DNA of 64,000 nt from Rhodobacteraceae bacterium Alg238-R152. GTDB lineage: Bacteria; Pseudomonadota; Alphaproteobacteria; Rhodobacterales; Rhodobacteraceae. A model generated the notes under the pieces. It did not search any database and had not been told where the DNA came from. It worked only from the letters and a program-made list of their open reading frames with translations. Numbering within the stretch: position 1 is the first letter of the stretch; each line of letters opens with the position of its first letter. The stretch covers positions 434,001 through 498,000 of the forward strand of contig UNRJ01000002.1 of the NCBI GenBank assembly GCA_900537125.1, given 5' to 3'. Below are positions 60,155 to 64,000 of the stretch, piece by piece. The translations under genes were made by a program, and so were the position numbers.

Positions 60155-61345
60155 ATGCGCGCGCTTCTCTGGATTGCACTAAGTTTTATGTTGGCTTTGC
60201 CTGGTTTCGCTCAAGAGGTGCCCGATCGCGCTGCGACAGGTGGTGCCCAGACGCTGGAAGACATTATGGCCCGTCAACGTGGCGAGAAGTTGGATGACAA
60301 CTTCCGGCGTGACGCAACCGGTCAGGGCAACGTCGAAGCGTTGATTGGCCAGCTAGGCACCCGTGGAACAGCCTCAGATGCGGAAGTGTTCCGCGCGTTG
60401 CGATACGGCAGCGCCGATACAACCACCGCTGCACGTGGACCAACCTCTGGGTTGTTGATTCAAGACTCTGGCATGGCGTGGCTGTCCTTCCGCGAAGGGC
60501 CAATGCTGACCTACGGCCTGTGGTTCCTGGGCGGCATGATGGCTGTCATCCTCGGCTTCTACCTCTATCGCGGCAAAATCATGATCGACGGGCCAAAAAC
60601 TGGCCGCATGATCATCCGTTTTGCGGCTTTTGAGCGGTTCTGCCATTGGGTCATGGGGGTGAGCTTCATCCTGCTTGGCCTGACCGGTCTTTACCTTATT
60701 GCCGGACGCAAATTCCTGATCCCGTGGATGGGCCATGGCATCTATGCCGACATCGCCGAGGCTGGCAAATGGGTGCACAATAACATCTCCTGGGCCTTTA
60801 TGATCAGCCTGGTGTTTGTGTTCCTCATTTGGGTCAAGCACAACATTCCGGATCGCGGCGACATCAAATGGATGGCCAAGGCTGGTGGTTTGTTCTCCAA
60901 AGGCGTGCACCCACCCGCCAAGAAGTTTAACGCAGGTCAGAAGATTGTGTTCTGGTCCGTGATCATTCTGGGCTTCTCGATTTCCCTGTCCGGTGTGGCA
61001 TTGCTGTTCCCGTTTGAAGTCTCGGTGTTTGCCAAGACCTTCCAGATCATCAACATGACCGGCCTGCCAAACCTGATCATGGGCGCGCCTTTGCCTGAGG
61101 TTCTGAGCCCCTATGAAGAAATGCAGCTGTCGCAGCTGTGGCACGGCATTGTTGCCTTTATCTTTATCGGTATCATCATTGCGCACATCTATCTGGGCAG
61201 CGTTGGTATGGAAGGTGCGCTGGAAACCATGGCCACCGGTGAGGTGGATGAACAGTGGGCCAAAGAGCACCACTCGATCTGGTATGACGAAGAAATGGCA
61301 AAGGCCAAAGACGCCGCGCCAGATCAAGCCACACCTGCGGAATGA
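60155..61345 (+). CDS. fdh3C: Formate dehydrogenase gamma subunit, cytochrome b
   Basis: The 396-residue subunit has an N-terminal signal-like helix, a periplasmic stretch of about 90 residues, and four to five membrane helices of the FdnI/cytochrome b561 type. The heme His candidates are in FERFCHWVMG, KWVHNNISWAFM, VKHNIPDRGD and LWHGIVAFIFIGIIIAHIYL. It hands electrons to the quinone pool. GTG at 60152 is an alternative start one codon earlier. The WD40-cytochrome gene follows three bases later. Confidence 0.92.
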   Translation: MRALLWIALSFMLALPGFAQEVPDRAATGGAQTLEDIMARQRGEKLDDNFRRDATGQGNVEALIGQLGTRGTASDAEVFRALRYGSADTTTAARGPTSGLLIQDSGMAWLSFREGPMLTYGLWFLGGMMAVILGFYLYRGKIMIDGPKTGRMIIRFAAFERFCHWVMGVSFILLGLTGLYLIAGRKFLIPWMGHGIYADIAEAGKWVHNNISWAFMISLVFVFLIWVKHNIPDRGDIKWMAKAGGLFSKGVHPPAKKFNAGQKIVFWSVIILGFSISLSGVALLFPFEVSVFAKTFQIINMTGLPNLIMGAPLPEVLSPYEEMQLSQLWHGIVAFIFIGIIIAHIYLGSVGMEGALETMATGEVDEQWAKEHHSIWYDEEMAKAKDAAPDQATPAE

Positions 61346-61348
61346 CCC

Positions 61349-62647
61349 ATGCGGGTGTGGGCGCCACTTCTGGCACTCTTGCTGTGGCCGATGGCCACGC
61401 TGGCGGGTGAGTTTTTCACTCTGGAAGGCCACGGCGGTCCCATCAAAGGGATTGCCGTGTCGCCGGACGGCCAACGTGTTTTGACCGCCAGTTTTGACAA
61501 TGCGCTTGGGATCTGGTCCGGGCGCGTTCCAACCTGGCTGGATGGCCATGAGGCTGCGGTGAACACGGTGGCTTTTGTCGACGACGCGCGTGCGGTCTCC
61601 GGTGGTGACGATTTTGCAGTGCGGCTGTGGGAATTGGCGGAAGGCACGTCGCAAGAGCTTGGCCGACACAAAGGCAAGGTTATGTCGGTGCGCGTCTCTG
61701 CGGATCAGCAGCTGGTGGCGTCGGCAAGTTGGGACGGCACGGTTGGGCTTTGGAGGCTTGATGGGGCTGTGCCGCGATTCCTTCAGGTGGGCTCTAACGT
61801 CAACGATGTGGCGTTTTCCGATGATGGAAAGCTGCTGTACGTGGGGGCCTCTGACGGCAAGATCCGCATCTATGAGGTTGCGAGCGGCAAATTGCATCAG
61901 TTGTTTCTGTCCAATGGATTTGGTGTGAACACTCTGGTGCTCAACGAGGCTGCCGGATGGCTGGCCTTTGGTGCGGTTGATGGGGCGACCCAAATTGTCG
62001 ATGCTCAAACTGCGGAGCTTATCAAAGACGTAACGCTGGAGCGCCGCCCCATCTTGGCCATGACGATGGATCGGCAGGGCGAACACCTCGCGGTTGGAGA
62101 TGGAGAGGGCTTTATCCTGCTGCTCGACACGCAAGACTGGTCCATCGCCAATGACTTCCGTGCCACCCATCGTGGCCCGATTTGGGCGCTGGCGTTTTCC
62201 GAGGATGGCAAAAACATCCACGCAGGCGGGCTGGACGATTCCTTGTTCAGTTGGCCTTTGTCGGATCAGGCTGACGTGCCGCGCATGGTGGAGCAAGACC
62301 GCTCTTTTCTCAATGGCACTGACACCGCCTCCAACGGCGAGCGTCAGTTCCAGCGCAAATGCTCCATCTGTCACACGTTGACCGGAGACAGTGCCCGACG
62401 TGCCGGGCCCTCGCTCAAAAACGTATTTGGCCGCCGTGCTGGCGCCGTGGCGGACTACAGCTATTCCGACACTTTACAGACTTCAGACATTGTTTGGTCC
62501 GCGCAAACCATTGATGCGCTTTTTGATTTGGGACCAGACGTGTATATTGCGGGTACAAAAATGCCAGTTCAGCGCATCGCCCGCGCAGAGGATCGTGCAG
62601 ATCTCATCGAGTTTCTGCGGACTTACAGCGACATCAAGGACGACTGA
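61349..62647 (+). CDS. WD40 beta-propeller protein with C-terminal cytochrome c domain
   Basis: The 432-residue exported protein has a signal peptide (ALLLWPMATLAGE), at least five WD40-type repeats (GHGGPIKGIAVSPDGQRVLT, GHEAAVNTVAF, RHKGKVMSVRVSADQQLVAS and others) over about residues 22-310, and a C-terminal class I cytochrome c with C338-S-I-C341-H342 and a Met ligand probably in AGTKMPVQRI. A propeller joined to heme c suggests docking and electron transfer in the periplasm. It is three bases after fdh3C. The partner is unknown. Confidence 0.88.
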   Translation: MRVWAPLLALLLWPMATLAGEFFTLEGHGGPIKGIAVSPDGQRVLTASFDNALGIWSGRVPTWLDGHEAAVNTVAFVDDARAVSGGDDFAVRLWELAEGTSQELGRHKGKVMSVRVSADQQLVASASWDGTVGLWRLDGAVPRFLQVGSNVNDVAFSDDGKLLYVGASDGKIRIYEVASGKLHQLFLSNGFGVNTLVLNEAAGWLAFGAVDGATQIVDAQTAELIKDVTLERRPILAMTMDRQGEHLAVGDGEGFILLLDTQDWSIANDFRATHRGPIWALAFSEDGKNIHAGGLDDSLFSWPLSDQADVPRMVEQDRSFLNGTDTASNGERQFQRKCSICHTLTGDSARRAGPSLKNVFGRRAGAVADYSYSDTLQTSDIVWSAQTIDALFDLGPDVYIAGTKMPVQRIARAEDRADLIEFLRTYSDIKDD

Positions 62648-62648
62648 G

Positions 62649-62774
62649 ATGAAAACTTTTTTGCTAGCCTGTGTAACCGTCGCAGGGATTTCTTTTGTGG
62701 CCTATTACGGGCTGCACACTCTGGGCTTTTCGACTACTGAAGCGGGCAGCGGACCCTCCGTGCGACTGGATTGA
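62649..62774 (+). CDS. 41-residue small membrane protein
   Basis: The product MKTFLLACVTVAGISFVAYY plus 21 residues has one hydrophobic helix with a Cys near the start and a short polar C-terminus ending in VRLD. It begins one base after the stop of the WD40-cytochrome gene (TGAGATG) and ends five bases before the regulator. The hydrophobic part could be an uncleaved anchor or a lipoprotein-like signal, though no clear lipobox is seen. Its position suggests a subunit or regulator of FDH. It is not proved to be expressed. Confidence 0.6.
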   Translation: MKTFLLACVTVAGISFVAYYGLHTLGFSTTEAGSGPSVRLD

Positions 62775-62779
62775 GATAA

Positions 62780-64000
62780 ATGAACCAACTTGAGCGACCA
62801 CAGTCCCACTCCCGGAGCAAAGACCGCGCGTCTTCCGAATTTGGCATGGGGCTGTCCGCAGCTTCGGTGCTGGTGGTCGATGATGAGCCGGGCATTCGCA
62901 ATTTTATTGTGAAAATCCTTGATCCGGTGGTCGCTCGGGTGGAGCAAGCTGCCAATACAGAAGTGGCCAGCCGTCTATTGGATGCCAATCATTTTGATAT
63001 TGTGATCCTGGACAATGTCATGCCGGGAACCTCGGGTTTGGAGTGGCTTGTTGAACAGCGCAAGTTGGGGTTTTTTGCTGATACCATTCTGATCACCGCC
63101 TTTGCCGATATGGATACCGCCATTGAAGCCATGCGCGCCGGTGCCGTGGATTTTGTGCTCAAGCCCTTCCGCTCCAATCAAATCCTCAACGCCGTTGCGC
63201 GTTGTGTGGATCGGGTGAACTTGCGTCGCGAAAACTACCTGCTCAAATACGAGCTGGCGTCTGGCAATGAACAGGTGCGCTCGCGCTTGCTTGGCAGTTC
63301 ACCGGAGATTGAAAAAATCCGGGCGACGATGGCGCGCGCCGCGCCGTTGCCCACTCCCGTACTCCTGACAGGGGATACTGGTACGGGCAAAGAAGTTGCC
63401 GCTCGGGCTATTCACCTGATGTCGCCGCGTGCGGAAAAGCCTTTTGTGCCAATCAATTGTGCGACCATTGCGGGCGACATGATTGAGCATGAGCTGTTTG
63501 GTCATATCCGCCAAGACGCAGGGGGCCGCACGGTGCGCCACGACGGTGTGTTTATGAATGCGAATGGCGGCACGCTTTACCTTGACGAGATTGTCGAGTT
63601 GCCACTGCCGGTGCAGGCCGCTTTGCTGCGGGTGATAGAGCAACGCAAAATCCGACCTGTTGGGTCTTCACGTGAGGTACCACTGGACCTGCGGTTCTTG
63701 TTTGCCACCAACGCTGACATGGAGGTGGCGGTGCAAGATGGCCGGTTGCGTGAGGATCTGTATCACCGGATCAATGTGCTCAATATTCAGATGCCGCCAT
63801 TGCGCACGCGAAATGGGGACTTGAAGGAGTTGGCGCTGATGTTCATTCAGCAGATTTCCAAGTCTCTGGGCGTGCCCCCGCTGACCTTGTCCGAAGGCGT
63901 TCTTCTGAACATGGCGCGCTATGACTGGCCCGGTAACGTGCGGGAATTGCGCAACCTTATTGAGCGCTCCCTGATTGTTGGCGAGTGGGCGTCAGAATTC
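62780..64000 (+). CDS. NtrC-family response regulator without GAFTGA motif, 3' end outside window
   Basis: The visible 407 residues contain a receiver domain (FDIVILDNVMPGTSG, KPF) and an AAA+ domain with Walker A GDTGTGKE, Walker B GGTLYLDEI and the arginine-rich sensor REDLYHRIN, RYDWPGNVRELRNLIERS. Between ELFGH and the GVFMNANGG segment the sigma-54 contact loop GAFTGA is replaced by RQDAGG (residues 244-249, 63509-63526). It is therefore unlikely to activate sigma-54 holoenzyme. It follows the FDH operon and may control it. The C-terminal DNA-binding part lies past base 64000. Confidence 0.9.
   Translation, partial: MNQLERPQSHSRSKDRASSEFGMGLSAASVLVVDDEPGIRNFIVKILDPVVARVEQAANTEVASRLLDANHFDIVILDNVMPGTSGLEWLVEQRKLGFFADTILITAFADMDTAIEAMRAGAVDFVLKPFRSNQILNAVARCVDRVNLRRENYLLKYELASGNEQVRSRLLGSSPEIEKIRATMARAAPLPTPVLLTGDTGTGKEVAARAIHLMSPRAEKPFVPINCATIAGDMIEHELFGHIRQDAGGRTVRHDGVFMNANGGTLYLDEIVELPLPVQAALLRVIEQRKIRPVGSSREVPLDLRFLFATNADMEVAVQDGRLREDLYHRINVLNIQMPPLRTRNGDLKELALMFIQQISKSLGVPPLTLSEGVLLNMARYDWPGNVRELRNLIERSLIVGEWASEF

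Noticed and set aside
1..64000. CRISPR arrays, insertion sequences, prophage genes, tRNA genes, restriction or toxin-antitoxin systems
   Set aside because: No regular short repeats with spacers, no transposase or integrase frames, no clover-leaf gene and no recognisable defence protein were found.

Overview
The window is a chromosomal stretch of a marine-type alphaproteobacterium, most likely a Rhodobacterales member of the Roseobacter group. The evidence is a PetP/PetR regulator pair, gltD separated from gltB by a GFA-family gene, an FDH3-type formate dehydrogenase locus with DUF3305/DUF3306 proteins, and the moderately high GC with tightly overlapping genes. This is inferred from gene content; no 16S gene or other strict marker is present. 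No CRISPR array, insertion sequence, prophage or tRNA was seen, and coding density is high.

Layout. 1-8 kb: the end of rpsT, uppP, and the glutamate synthase genes gltD and gltB. 8-14.3 kb: envelope and stress genes (DUF4189 protein, mtgA, two glutathione transferases, queG, msrA/msrB, a CcdA-like membrane protein with a thioredoxin-like partner). 14.4-21.7 kb: membrane functions (two-component efflux system with an AI-2E family protein, a potassium channel, a membrane-inserted alpha/beta hydrolase). 21.9-32.6 kb: aroC, an HD hydrolase, malonyl-CoA synthetase, ilvE, petP-petR, and an isoprenoid operon (HDAC-like gene, xseB, ispA, dxs). 32.6-39.9 kb: an acyl-CoA catabolic cluster that resembles carnitine metabolism. 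40-46 kb: AMP/adenine salvage (ade-amn), HU, cysK and an orphan TRAP binding protein.

46.4 kb to the end is one functional block built around a molybdenum/tungsten formate dehydrogenase. It contains a tungstate ABC transporter (tupBCA) behind a probable Moco/Tuco-type riboswitch. A minus-strand operon follows (DUF6494, ApbC/Mrp, a ligase-like protein, DUF6505), then an unusual cytochrome c and a 657-residue Fe-S protein. Next come DUF3305, DUF3306, a TorD chaperone, a 63-residue Tat peptide and the FDH alpha/beta/gamma subunits. The block ends with a WD40-cytochrome c fusion, a 41-residue small protein and an NtrC-type activator that runs off the end of the window. The promoter regions of the tup operon and the FDH genes share short motifs, which suggests common control.

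The most unusual items are: (1) the protein at 51284-52042, which looks like a single lobe of a TupA tungstate-binding protein joined to a cytochrome c; (2) the NtrC-like activator that lacks the sigma-54 contact motif GAFTGA; (3) a ligase-fold protein without ligase motifs in the FDH block; (4) a short interspersed element found five times, four of them 15-20 bases after a stop codon.
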